DNA of 41,740 nucleotides from Klebsiella pneumoniae (GTDB lineage: Bacteria; Myxococcota_A; UBA796; GCA-2862545). The stretch is from assembly GCA_945861065.1 (NCBI GenBank), contig CAMASI010000032.1, forward strand, positions 1-41,740, written 5' to 3'. Positions within the stretch are counted from its first letter, which is position 1, and each line of letters begins with the position of its first letter. Under the pieces are notes generated by a model that did not search any database, was not told the DNA's origin, and worked only from the letters and a program-made list of their open reading frames with translations. Shown here piece by piece: positions 31,385-39,791 of the stretch. The position numbers and the translations under genes are program-made.

Positions 31385-32807
31385 TTGGGTCGAGGGCCAA
31401 GGCCACGACAGGTCCTCGGAGCCCGAAGCACCCACCCGCCAGGGTGCCACGGTCCTGCTGGTGGCGACCGAGGCCGTCGGCCTACCACACCTGTTGCGCT
31501 CCATGGGCTTTGACACCGACGTGTACAGGGATGTCGCCAGTGCCCGCCTTCGGCTCGCCCGCCGTGACATCGCAGTTGCGGTCGTGGACCAAGACCAGAT
31601 CGGCGCCGCGGGGATTCGCGAATTGATCGACGCGAGCGCAACCACCGAGGTCGTTGCCTTGTCGTCGGGCGGTCCTGCGGGTTGGCGCGAGGCCTTACTG
31701 GCAGGCGCCGGACAATGGTTCGAACGCCCGCTTCCCGACGTGGGGCGTCTGGTTCACGCTGTGCAGTTGGCGCTGACGACTCACCGGAGTCTGCAGGTGG
31801 AACCAGGGTTGTCTCCAGGCGCGCAGGAGGGCCTCGTGTGGCGCAGCGCGCCGATGTCGAGGGTCGCCCTCGACGTGAGGAGGCTGGCGCCTACGCGCGT
31901 CTCCGTGTTGGTCACAGGAGAAACGGGCACCGGGAAAGAGGGCATTGCCAGGGCGTTGCACGATTGCAGCGGGCGCCGCGGTCAGTTCGTGGAGATCAAT
32001 TGTGGCGCGGTGCCCCCAGACCTGCTTGAGAGCGAGCTTTTTGGGCACGAGAAGGGCGCCTTCACCGGCGCGACTGAGCGGCGCACGGGGCAGGTTGCGG
32101 CGGCCGCGCACGGCACGCTCTTTCTCGACGAGATCGGCGACTTACGCTTGGACCTCCAGGTCAAGCTCAATCGGTTCCTCGATACGGGCAGGTACCGTCC
32201 CGTAGGTGCGAGCGGGGTCGAGCGAGACAGCCATGTGCGGGTCGTCGCCGCTACCCACCGCAACCTCAAACAACTGGTGAGCGAAGGGAAATTTCGGGAG
32301 GACCTGTACCATCGGTTGATCGGGGCGACGATTCGAGTGCCCGCGCTTCGCGATCGGCGCGATGACATCCCGCTGCTGGTGGCCCATTTCCTCGACGTGT
32401 TTCAGGTCGCGGATTCGCTGGGTGTGGGCGGAGTTGCGCCCGACGCCTTGGACGTGCTCGTGCGTGCCGCGTGGACGGGCAACGTGCGGCAGTTGCGCAA
32501 CGTCGTGCGTGCGTCCATGTTGGCGGCCTTGCCGTCGCCGAGGATCGAGCGGAAACATCTCCCGGAAGAGTTGACGATCGAGCCCGCGACGCTCCCTGGC
32601 CTTCCCGAGGGTCTGCCACTTGGCGAGTTTTTCGACCTTCCGTGGGCGGAGGCGCGGGTGGCAGCGTTGGAGGCCTTTGCCCGCGCTTACGTGAGAGAAC
32701 GATTGGCCCGGCATGGCAGCGTGGCGGAGGCTGCTCGGTCGGCGGGGATGGCGCCTTCGAACTTCTCACGGCTGAAAGGGCGGCTCGGTGACAAAGCGGA
32801 CGAATGA
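31371..32807 (+). CDS. Sigma-54-dependent transcriptional activator with degenerate receiver domain
   Basis: A 478-residue enhancer-binding protein from ATG 31371, with GGGGAGG upstream. Residues 25-140 have receiver-like spacing. However, the acidic pair that binds magnesium is replaced (VLLVATEAV) and the conserved Lys appears as Arg (WFERPLP), so phosphorylation is doubtful. The AAA+ domain has GETGTGKE (183-190), the sigma-54 contact loop GAFTGA (229-234), Walker B LFLDEIGD (250-257) and the R-finger segment FREDLYHRL. The C-terminal helix-turn-helix (GSVAEAARSAGMAPSNFSRL) is of Fis type. Targets are unknown; the two upstream genes are the nearest candidates. Confidence 0.93.
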   Translation: MPRLDWVEGQGHDRSSEPEAPTRQGATVLLVATEAVGLPHLLRSMGFDTDVYRDVASARLRLARRDIAVAVVDQDQIGAAGIRELIDASATTEVVALSSGGPAGWREALLAGAGQWFERPLPDVGRLVHAVQLALTTHRSLQVEPGLSPGAQEGLVWRSAPMSRVALDVRRLAPTRVSVLVTGETGTGKEGIARALHDCSGRRGQFVEINCGAVPPDLLESELFGHEKGAFTGATERRTGQVAAAAHGTLFLDEIGDLRLDLQVKLNRFLDTGRYRPVGASGVERDSHVRVVAATHRNLKQLVSEGKFREDLYHRLIGATIRVPALRDRRDDIPLLVAHFLDVFQVADSLGVGGVAPDALDVLVRAAWTGNVRQLRNVVRASMLAALPSPRIERKHLPEELTIEPATLPGLPEGLPLGEFFDLPWAEARVAALEAFARAYVRERLARHGSVAEAARSAGMAPSNFSRLKGRLGDKADE

Positions 32808-32886
32808 AGCGCGGGTGAAGGGCCTGTGAAGCCGTCCGGGGGCGGAAAAGAGTTGGGTTAGCTGCGGCCCCTTGGTGAGGTCAAAA

Positions 32887-33954
32887 GTGACGACGTTTGC
32901 GGAAATGGGCGATCTAGGCCACGAACAGGTACTGTACTGTCGCAACGACGACGTCGGTCTGCGGGCCATCATTTCCGTTCACAGCACGGCGCTTGGACCA
33001 GCCCTCGGTGGAACCCGGCTGTACGACTACGCCACCGAGGCCGACGCGCTGCGGGACGTGCTTCGGCTCTCTCGGGGCATGACGTACAAGGCCGCGGTGG
33101 CGGGTTTGGACCTCGGCGGTGGCAAGGCCGTGATCATCGGTGACACCTCCATCAAGAGCGAAGCGCTTTTCCGGGCTTTCGGACGCCACGTGCAGAGTCT
33201 AGGCGGGCGCTACATCACGGCCGAAGACATCAACACCAACGTCGAAGACATGAACCACATTCGTCGCGAAACGAAGCACGTGACCGGCGTTGGCGCACAC
33301 GTCGGGGGGTCAGGCGATCCTTCGCCAATCACCGCGTGGGGTGTGTTCAACGGGATTCGGGCCTGTCTGGAGGTGACCTATGGGTCGGCCGACGTGGCAG
33401 GGCGCACGATTGCAATTCAGGGCTACGGCAACGTCGGGCGCCACCTGGCAAGGTACGCCCATGAGGCGGGCGCTCGGTTGCTTGTGGCCGACATCAACGC
33501 GAAAAACGTCGCATTAGCAGTGGAACAATTCGGGGCGACACCCTTGGAGGGAGAAGCGTTCTTCAGCGCGGATTGCGACGTGATTGCGCCGTGTGCGATC
33601 GGTGGCATCGTCAACCAACGCACCATCCAGCAGTTGCGCGCGCCCATTGTGGCCGGCGGCGCCAACAACGTGCTGGCCAACGAGGTGCGCGACGCCGAGG
33701 CGCTTGCGGAACGCAATATTTGTTACGCGCCAGACTACGTGATCAATGCGGGAGGCCTCATCAGCGTCAACGCGGAACTCAACGGTTGGGGAGCTGGCAA
33801 AGCGATGGACGACGCCAGCAACATCTACAACACCGTCAAACGGGTACTGCACAAGGCGAACGCGGAGTCGATCACGACGATTGCGGCGTCCAATCGTATT
33901 GCTGAAGAGCGCATCGAGGCGGTCGCTCGTTTGAAACGGCTGCGTTTGTCGTGA
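32887..33954 (+). CDS. ldh: Leucine dehydrogenase (Glu/Leu/Phe/Val dehydrogenase family)
   Basis: A 355-residue enzyme from GTG 32887, with GAGG upstream; the alternative at 32872 would add five residues. It should catalyse NAD-dependent oxidative deamination of branched-chain amino acids. Conserved residues fall at the numbering known for leucine dehydrogenases: Lys68 in GMTYKAA, Lys80 in LGGGK and Asp115 in TAED. The Rossmann motif GYGNVG is at 179-184, followed by ADIN at the end of the second strand. FSADCDVIAPCAIGG and PDYVINAGGLISVN are typical. The stop overlaps the scpA start as GTGA. Branched-chain deamination supplies starter units for iso-fatty acids, which are abundant in myxobacteria; that link is inference. 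Confidence 0.95.
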   Translation: MTTFAEMGDLGHEQVLYCRNDDVGLRAIISVHSTALGPALGGTRLYDYATEADALRDVLRLSRGMTYKAAVAGLDLGGGKAVIIGDTSIKSEALFRAFGRHVQSLGGRYITAEDINTNVEDMNHIRRETKHVTGVGAHVGGSGDPSPITAWGVFNGIRACLEVTYGSADVAGRTIAIQGYGNVGRHLARYAHEAGARLLVADINAKNVALAVEQFGATPLEGEAFFSADCDVIAPCAIGGIVNQRTIQQLRAPIVAGGANNVLANEVRDAEALAERNICYAPDYVINAGGLISVNAELNGWGAGKAMDDASNIYNTVKRVLHKANAESITTIAASNRIAEERIEAVARLKRLRLS

Positions 33955-34676
33955 ACGCCGGTCGGGCGCATTTTACCGTCCACACGGACGTGTTTGATGG
34001 CCCGCTGGACCTGTTGCTCCACCTCGTTCAGCGTGATGGCGTGGACCTCGCCCATTTTCGCGTGTCCGACATTGCGTCGGCCTACCTCGAGGCGCTCGAT
34101 CGCCTGGTAGCGATCGACCTCGCGATTGCTGGCGACCATCTCGTGATGGCCGCGACGCTCGTTCATTTGAAGAGTCTGGAGCTGTTGGGTCGACCCGCGG
34201 TGCTCGATCCGGACGAGCCGGATCCGGCTGAAGCGCTGGCGGAACAGATCCGAGCGCATGCCATGTTGCGGGAGAGTGCCGAACGGCTGGACCGGTTGCC
34301 GAGGGTAGGACGCGACGTGGCGGTTCGGTCGTCGCCGGAGCCGACGTCGGGACGAACCCTGCAACCCGGCGACATTTGGCAGCTGTTGGACCTATATGAA
34401 ACCTTGTTGCGACGGACCCAGGTCCCGCTCGCGGACGTCGTCATTCACGGCGACGTCATTCACGTGGAAGACGCGCTTGCGTCGATCCGCGGCTGGCTGT
34501 CTGCGGGCGGTGGCCAAGGCGCGTTGTTGGAGTTGCTCGCAGGTCGGGCGACCCGGGCCGAACGTGTGGTCGTTTTCCTTGCCGTGTTGGAGCTGTGTCG
34601 GCTCGGCGAGGTGGACCTGCACCAAGCGACCCACCTCGGTCCTGTGGACGTGTGGACGCGTCGGCGGGCAGCATGA
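33951..34676 (+). CDS. scpA: Segregation and condensation protein A
   Basis: A 241-residue kleisin subunit that bridges SMC and ScpB in chromosome condensation. GTG 33951 overlaps the previous stop. The N-terminal signature FTVHTDVFDGPLDLLLHLVQ, the segment ISDIASAYLEAL-like VSDIASAYLEALDR, and LVMAATLVHLKSLELL are all present. The C-terminal winged helix (VVFLAVLELCRLGEVDLHQ) binds the SMC head. It overlaps scpB by four bases (ATGA). No smc gene is in the window. Confidence 0.94.
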   Translation: MNAGRAHFTVHTDVFDGPLDLLLHLVQRDGVDLAHFRVSDIASAYLEALDRLVAIDLAIAGDHLVMAATLVHLKSLELLGRPAVLDPDEPDPAEALAEQIRAHAMLRESAERLDRLPRVGRDVAVRSSPEPTSGRTLQPGDIWQLLDLYETLLRRTQVPLADVVIHGDVIHVEDALASIRGWLSAGGGQGALLELLAGRATRAERVVVFLAVLELCRLGEVDLHQATHLGPVDVWTRRRAA

Positions 34677-35206
34677 ACGAACTTCCGCTGCCACCGGTGG
34701 CCCCACAACCGCTGGTTGCGGCGGTAGAAGCCCTGCTGTTTGCCCAGGGGGAGCCCGTGACGGCGCACCGGCTGGCGGAGGCTGTGGGCGTCGGCGCAGA
34801 AGAAGTCGAGCGCGCGTTGGCCGTGTTGGCGCTTCGCAACGCTGGGCGCGGTGTCCACTTGGTGGCGGTGGCGGGTGCTTGGCAGTTGAGAACCGCTCCC
34901 GAATTCGGTGAAGTTGTTGCCCGCCTTCGCGCCGAATCACCCATTCGGCCGACACGGGCGGCACTCGAAGTGCTGGCGGCCGTCGCTTGGCGTCAGCCTA
35001 TTACCCGTGCGGAGATCGATGCCGTGCGGGGCGTGGACTCGCAAGGCCCGCTGCGTTGGCTGCTCGACCGCGACCTGTGCCGCCGTGTGGGCAGGAGAGC
35101 GGACCCCGGTCGACCTTCGGAGTATGGCACCACAGACGCGTTCTTGGTGTGGATGGGGCTCTCGTCGATTGAGGACCTTCCAACCGCGACGTTGGAGCCG
35201 CGTTAG
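34673..35206 (+). CDS. scpB: Segregation and condensation protein B
   Basis: A 177-residue protein from ATG 34673. It carries the ScpB signature VAAVEALLFAQGEPVTAHRLAE at the N-terminus and two winged-helix units (ALEVLAAVAWRQPITRAEID, SQGPLRWLLDRDLCRRVGRR). The closing motif EYGTTDAFLVWMGLSSIEDLP is diagnostic. It dimerises and binds ScpA in the Smc-ScpAB complex. The next gene starts 40 bases after its stop. Confidence 0.94.
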   Translation: MNELPLPPVAPQPLVAAVEALLFAQGEPVTAHRLAEAVGVGAEEVERALAVLALRNAGRGVHLVAVAGAWQLRTAPEFGEVVARLRAESPIRPTRAALEVLAAVAWRQPITRAEIDAVRGVDSQGPLRWLLDRDLCRRVGRRADPGRPSEYGTTDAFLVWMGLSSIEDLPTATLEPR

Positions 35207-35246
35207 CGGCCGCGGCTTGTTGGGGTGGGTGGTGTCGGACGGTCGG

Positions 35247-36065
35247 ATGCGCCTGGCGAGGCTGATGGCGGAACGCGGCTTGTGTTCCCGTCGTGAGGCT
35301 GAACAGTGGATCAAAGCGGGACGTGTCCGCGTAGACGGCGAGCTCGCTTCCGGCGTGGTTGTCTTGGACGGAGCGACCGCTTTGGTCAAGGTGGACGGCA
35401 AGCCCTTGCCACCAGCCGCCGAAAAGCGCTGGTTCTTGTACTACAAGCCGAAAGGTCAAATGATCACACGCCGCGACCCCGAGGGCCGCAGCGACATGGA
35501 CGAGATGTTGGGCAAACTCGGCACCAAGGTGGAGCCAGTGGGTCGGCTCGACTTCGATACCGAAGGCGCGCTGCTTCTGACCAACGACGGCGACATCGCG
35601 CACCGTCTGTTGCACCCATCACGCGCGGTTCCGAAGCGGTACCTTGTGAAATGTTACCGAACGCCTTCGGACAAAGACCTGGTGGCGATTCGGGATGGCG
35701 TATGGTTGGAAGACGGGAAGACCAAGCCTGCGCTTTGTCGCAATGTGACCTCTACGACGACCGGCAATACCTGGGTCGAAGTCACCGTCACCGAGGGACG
35801 CAATCGCCTCATCCGCCGCATGTTTGCGCAGTTGGGGCATCCCGTTTCGAAGCTGAGGCGCGAGAGTTTCGCGACCATCAGTGTGCGAGGCTTGGAGAGG
35901 GGTCAGGTGCGTCCACTCACCGGGGACGAAATTCGCCGGCTTCGCGAAATCGCCGAGGGAGTGACTGCAAAGCAGGCTGGCCACGAACGGCCCATCGGTC
36001 ACGCACGCCCCAAAGCCAAGCCATCGACGCGGGAAAAGGCGCCCAAGAGGCGCAAGCGTGATTGA
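35247..36065 (+). CDS. rluB: 23S rRNA pseudouridine synthase, RluB/RsuA family
   Basis: A 272-residue enzyme expected to convert U2605 of 23S rRNA to pseudouridine. An N-terminal S4 RNA-binding domain (MRLARLMAERGLCSRREAEQ) leads into the catalytic domain, which has the nucleophile Asp102 in VGRLDFDTEGALLLTNDGD. Further motifs are RLLHPSRAVPKRYLV and TVTEGRNRLIRRMFAQLGHP. The basic tail (KPSTREKAPKRRKRD) is common. ATG 35247 is taken, but GTG 35229 and 35232 are possible with a GGGGTGGG sequence upstream. The scpA-scpB-rluB order is widely conserved. RsuA/RluE specificity cannot be excluded by eye. Confidence 0.92.
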   Translation: MRLARLMAERGLCSRREAEQWIKAGRVRVDGELASGVVVLDGATALVKVDGKPLPPAAEKRWFLYYKPKGQMITRRDPEGRSDMDEMLGKLGTKVEPVGRLDFDTEGALLLTNDGDIAHRLLHPSRAVPKRYLVKCYRTPSDKDLVAIRDGVWLEDGKTKPALCRNVTSTTTGNTWVEVTVTEGRNRLIRRMFAQLGHPVSKLRRESFATISVRGLERGQVRPLTGDEIRRLREIAEGVTAKQAGHERPIGHARPKAKPSTREKAPKRRKRD

Positions 36066-36100
36066 CGGAGCCAGTTTTGGCGTTAACAGGGCCGTGCTGC

Positions 36101-36174
<74 letters not shown>

Positions 36175-36183
36175 TCTGCATGA

Positions 36184-36216
36184 AACCCGTCAGAACATTG
36201 TTCTGGCGGGTTTTTC
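36184..36216 (+). terminator. Rho-independent terminator after tRNA-fMet
   Basis: AACCCGTCAGAAC at 36184-36196 pairs with GTTCTGGCGGGTT at 36200-36212, with one G-T wobble, around a three-base loop. A T-run follows immediately. It closes the run 29994-36174. Confidence 0.93.
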
Positions 36217-36254
36217 AGTTTTCGGCCGAGCGCCTCACAACTTAAGGCCGTTGC

Positions 36255-37301
36255 ATGAACACGCGGATGGCCGGATTTCTGTCGGGTTTTCTGGGGTGGC
36301 AAGGGTGCGCTCCGGACCCTGAGCTTGACGATCTGGCCTGCCTGTCGGTGGAACTGGGTGAGGCGTGCCCCACCGAGGCGAAGGCTCGGAATGTGCTTGT
36401 GGGGAATCGCACCTGCGAAAATCCCGTGCGCGAGGTCATCGCAACGGGGGCCTTTGCCTCTGTCCAAGACGGAAACTACAGTTCTTATGGCGGTTGGTTT
36501 CCGCTCGACGATACCGGTGTGGCTGGCGCTGGAAGCATCGAAACCACGCGGTGCTGCTACGAGGCTGCGTATCGAACGCTTCAGGGTCAGGCCTGCGTGA
36601 TTGGGCGCCCGTTGCGGCGGCGCGGAGTCCAGGTGACGGCGGGCGTGATTCGCGGTGTGCCTTGGGGGTCTGTGTTGACGCCGAGGCTGGACGTCCCGGA
36701 TCGGCCGGACAAGGCAACCTCTTGGACCCGAATCGCACTGTTGGAACACGCCTCCGTGGTGGCATTCTTCCGTTTGCAGGCAGACCTCGTAGCCCTAGGC
36801 GCGCCCGCGGAACTCGTGAAACGCGCAGGATCCGCCGCCCGCGACGAAGTGCGTCATGCGGCGGAGGCCTTCGGGCTGGCGTCTGCCTACGCAGGCGTTC
36901 CAATAGGTCCGACCGTGTTCCCTCCGCGCAGTTGGCCGCGGGCGACCCTTCGTAGGCTTGCGGTGGAGTCGATCACCGACGGCTGTGTGGGTGAAGCGCT
37001 TGCGGTGGCCGTTGCCGCGACACAATGGCGTGGCACGTCGGACCCCGCGGTCGCCAACGTGCTCGCCCGCGTGATTCACGACGAAGCCAACCACGCCGCG
37101 TTGGGAGCGGATGTGGCCCGGTGGGCGATTCGCACAGGTGGACCGCGTGTGCGGAGGGCGGCGATGGTGGCGTGGACGGCCTCGAAGCTACCGGAGCCTG
37201 ATGGCTACGGCCTCGTAGCGGATTCCTCGGTGAGGGCCGCGCTGGGTCAGATGTGGGACGAGGTGGTCCGTCCCGCCGTGCACGAACTCTTAGCAGCTTG
37301 A
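36255..37301 (+). CDS. Ferritin-like-domain lipoprotein
   Basis: A 348-residue protein from ATG 36255, with TAAGG seven bases upstream. The leader ends GWQGC (Cys18), a likely lipobox. Residues 25-130 are Cys-rich (TRCCYEAAYR) and not assigned. Residues 155-290 form a four-helix ferritin-like domain with the expected metal ligands: Glu164 (LEHAS), Glu198 and His201 (DEVRH), Glu247 (CVGEA), and Glu277 and His280 (DEANH). It also contains the typical GLASAYAGVPIGP loop. Similar proteins are common in myxobacteria; their function is unknown but a di-iron or other metal site is expected. Export of a ferritin-like domain as a lipoprotein is unusual outside that group. Confidence 0.82.
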   Translation: MNTRMAGFLSGFLGWQGCAPDPELDDLACLSVELGEACPTEAKARNVLVGNRTCENPVREVIATGAFASVQDGNYSSYGGWFPLDDTGVAGAGSIETTRCCYEAAYRTLQGQACVIGRPLRRRGVQVTAGVIRGVPWGSVLTPRLDVPDRPDKATSWTRIALLEHASVVAFFRLQADLVALGAPAELVKRAGSAARDEVRHAAEAFGLASAYAGVPIGPTVFPPRSWPRATLRRLAVESITDGCVGEALAVAVAATQWRGTSDPAVANVLARVIHDEANHAALGADVARWAIRTGGPRVRRAAMVAWTASKLPEPDGYGLVADSSVRAALGQMWDEVVRPAVHELLAA

Positions 37302-37385
37302 ACCGGAACCCTTTCCAAACCCGGCGGTCGTGACACGAAAGGTGTAAGAGCGCCTGTTGCGCCCCGTTCACCTTGCGGAGGTCCG

Positions 37386-39791
37386 GTGCCGTTCTGGCTC
37401 GTTCCCATCGCCGCCGCTGCAGAGGTCGATGTCAGCTGGGCCCGCTGGGTCGCGCTGCAGCCTCCCGAACCGGTTGTCCCTGCGCCACCGCCGGGTCCCG
37501 TCGTGGTTCGTCGGGATGTGTTGCTCACGGCGCGGGCGGATCAGGTGGATGTGGACGCGACATGGTCCGTCGTTGGCGTGGGTCGGGTCTCCATTCCCGT
37601 TTCCTCGCCGGTGGTGGTGTTGGCGATTGTGGTCAACGGCCGAGTCGCCGCGCCGCGAGAGGTGGATGGCGGATTCGTGATCGACGTGGAGAGCAGCGGG
37701 GCGGCGATCGTTCGTCTCCGGGGAACCCTGCCCGGGGACGCGCTGCGCGATTCCCTGGCCCTGCCGTTGGGGGCAGCCGCTGTGGGCACCGTGATCGTGA
37801 ACGGGATTGACGACGGGCTTGTCGCCACCTTGAGTTCCTCGTCCAGTGTGCCCGTGCGGGCGGATCACCGTACGACATGGACCGGTGCCGACGACCTGAT
37901 CTTATCGGTGGGGCCCGAGCCCCATGTGGCGATCGAACGGGTCCTTACGGCGGAATGCGGGCTTGGTTTCACCGTGGACGAGGCCAGTCTCACCACGCAC
38001 GTTCGTGCGGTGGCCACGTTGATCGCCGGGAATCCAGGTGCCGTCGCCGTGACCATTTCGGGGGCGCCCGAGGGCGCAGCGTTGTCAGGGGACGCGGGGT
38101 GGACGCGGCAAGGTGATCGGTTCGTTCTGCCCGAGGCCGGCGCCATCGCCCACCTCGATTTGGTTTGGACCCAGCCGCTCCCGCCATCGGGCCGGGTGGT
38201 TTTGCCCGGTTGCGCGGTGGCGGAGGCGTTCCGCACAGATCACGCTGTCACCGTCTCCCGTGACGGAACCGTGGACGTTTGGGCCGACGTGGCCATTCCA
38301 CCCGTCGCGTCGTCGGCGGTGCCTGAGGGTCTGAAGGGCCTCGTCAATGGCAAAGCCGACGCGACCTACGCCGGCGCCCGAGCACCGGGGGGTTTCCTCA
38401 ATATCGTCGCAACCAAACCCGACCCTGTCCCGGCCTTGGTTGTGGACGTCGCCCAGTTGACCGTTGCGACGACGGACGACCGTCGTGCGCTCATTCGCGC
38501 ACAATATGCGGTGCGAAATGACCGCGCGCAGGCGTTGGTCCTCGGCTTGCCCGAGGGTGTTTTCGTCGTGTCAGCGCGGGTTGCTGGGGCCGCCGTTTCT
38601 CCTTCCAGATTTGGCTCAGACCTTCGACTTCCACTGCCTCGGTCGGCGGAGGTGGTGGATGGACTTCTGTCCGTCTCTGTGGAAGTCGTTCTCGTCGTTC
38701 GCGATACCGGGTGGTCCGGTTCTGGGGTCGTTCCCCTACCTACCGTAGATGCCGACGTCGCGGTGCAGCGGGTGCTGCTGCATGTTCCACCGGGGTGGAC
38801 CGCGGAGGCCGTTCCTGGAACCGCGCACGTGGTCGACGCATTTTCAGAAGGTGAGGGGATTCATTACGGATTTGCGGATGAAAAGGACGCGCGCATCGCT
38901 GAGGCAGATCAAACATTACAACGGGCGATCGACGCGTGGATGTCCGGTGACGTGGAGCAAACGAAGATTGAGTTGAGTCGGCTCGACGCCATCGGCGCAA
39001 AAAACGCGGACATTTCCCGGTTGACGGACAACCTCGATAAATTGTCGGACAACGAAGAAACGGAATCGGAACGTAGGGTCAAGGAACAAGCTCAGGCCCG
39101 GGTCGGCGGCATGGCGGACCGTCAGCAGGAACTGCTGCGCGAAGCGGATGATGCGCTTGCGACTGGCGATGCCGAAAAGGCCGCCGCGTCCTACGAGGAG
39201 GCGATCGTATTGGGAGGTAAGTTGTCGGTTTTTGAGAAAAAGGAAGATGCCGACGTCTCCACGAGAAACCGGCGAGCGGCGGAACAGGTTGTCGTAGCCA
39301 AAGAAGAGGCGTTCAAGCAGAAAGCGGCAAAAGCGGAGGCCGATAAACCTGCGACCGAGGAGGTGGTCGTTGGGCACGTGGACGAGGTGTTCTTGGATGG
39401 CAACGGCGAAACAGGGGAAGGAAATATGGGAACCATGGGAAATGTGGGATTAGGCGTGTTGGGTGGCCTTATTCCCGAAGGCCGGAGCTACCAGTCGTCC
39501 ATCGCAGAACCTACGGTGATGGCGGCTCCGGAACCAGACGTGTCTTACGAAGTTGAATTTCATAAGACGCCTTATGGGGCCCCGGCCGAGGCCCCTCCGT
39601 CACAAACGCGCGATTCCCGTGCTTCGGGACCGACTCGTGTTGAATCCCGGCCGGCAATTCGGGCGGTGACCGAAGGCGGAATCGTTCCGTCGTTTGGGTC
39701 GCCAGTGTTGTTCGAACACCTGCTGTTGCCGCCTCGCGGCGGTGGTGGGGTTGAAATCAAAGCGGAAAATAACTCTAGGAGGGATCGATGA
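37386..39791 (+). CDS. Large secreted beta-rich protein with C-terminal coiled coil; paralogue of next gene
   Basis: An 801-residue protein from GTG 37386, with GGAGG four bases upstream. The leader MPFWLVPIAAAA is short and uncharged. Residues 30-490 are beta-strand repeats (VSIPVSSPVVVLAIVVNG, YAVRNDRAQALVLGLPEG, VVSARVAGAAVSPSRFGS) that parallel the downstream protein. Residues 500-660 are helical and charged, like TPR or coiled coil (DQTLQRAIDAWMSGDVEQT, EADDALATGDAEKAAASYEE). The tail contains EEVVVGHVDEVFLDG and GGLIPEGRSYQSSIAEP, reminiscent of TonB-plug sequence in Oar-like proteins, then Pro/Arg-rich sequence. It overlaps the next gene by four bases. Function unknown; a cell-envelope role is inferred. 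Confidence 0.72.
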   Translation: MPFWLVPIAAAAEVDVSWARWVALQPPEPVVPAPPPGPVVVRRDVLLTARADQVDVDATWSVVGVGRVSIPVSSPVVVLAIVVNGRVAAPREVDGGFVIDVESSGAAIVRLRGTLPGDALRDSLALPLGAAAVGTVIVNGIDDGLVATLSSSSSVPVRADHRTTWTGADDLILSVGPEPHVAIERVLTAECGLGFTVDEASLTTHVRAVATLIAGNPGAVAVTISGAPEGAALSGDAGWTRQGDRFVLPEAGAIAHLDLVWTQPLPPSGRVVLPGCAVAEAFRTDHAVTVSRDGTVDVWADVAIPPVASSAVPEGLKGLVNGKADATYAGARAPGGFLNIVATKPDPVPALVVDVAQLTVATTDDRRALIRAQYAVRNDRAQALVLGLPEGVFVVSARVAGAAVSPSRFGSDLRLPLPRSAEVVDGLLSVSVEVVLVVRDTGWSGSGVVPLPTVDADVAVQRVLLHVPPGWTAEAVPGTAHVVDAFSEGEGIHYGFADEKDARIAEADQTLQRAIDAWMSGDVEQTKIELSRLDAIGAKNADISRLTDNLDKLSDNEETESERRVKEQAQARVGGMADRQQELLREADDALATGDAEKAAASYEEAIVLGGKLSVFEKKEDADVSTRNRRAAEQVVVAKEEAFKQKAAKAEADKPATEEVVVGHVDEVFLDGNGETGEGNMGTMGNVGLGVLGGLIPEGRSYQSSIAEPTVMAAPEPDVSYEVEFHKTPYGAPAEAPPSQTRDSRASGPTRVESRPAIRAVTEGGIVPSFGSPVLFEHLLLPPRGGGGVEIKAENNSRRDR

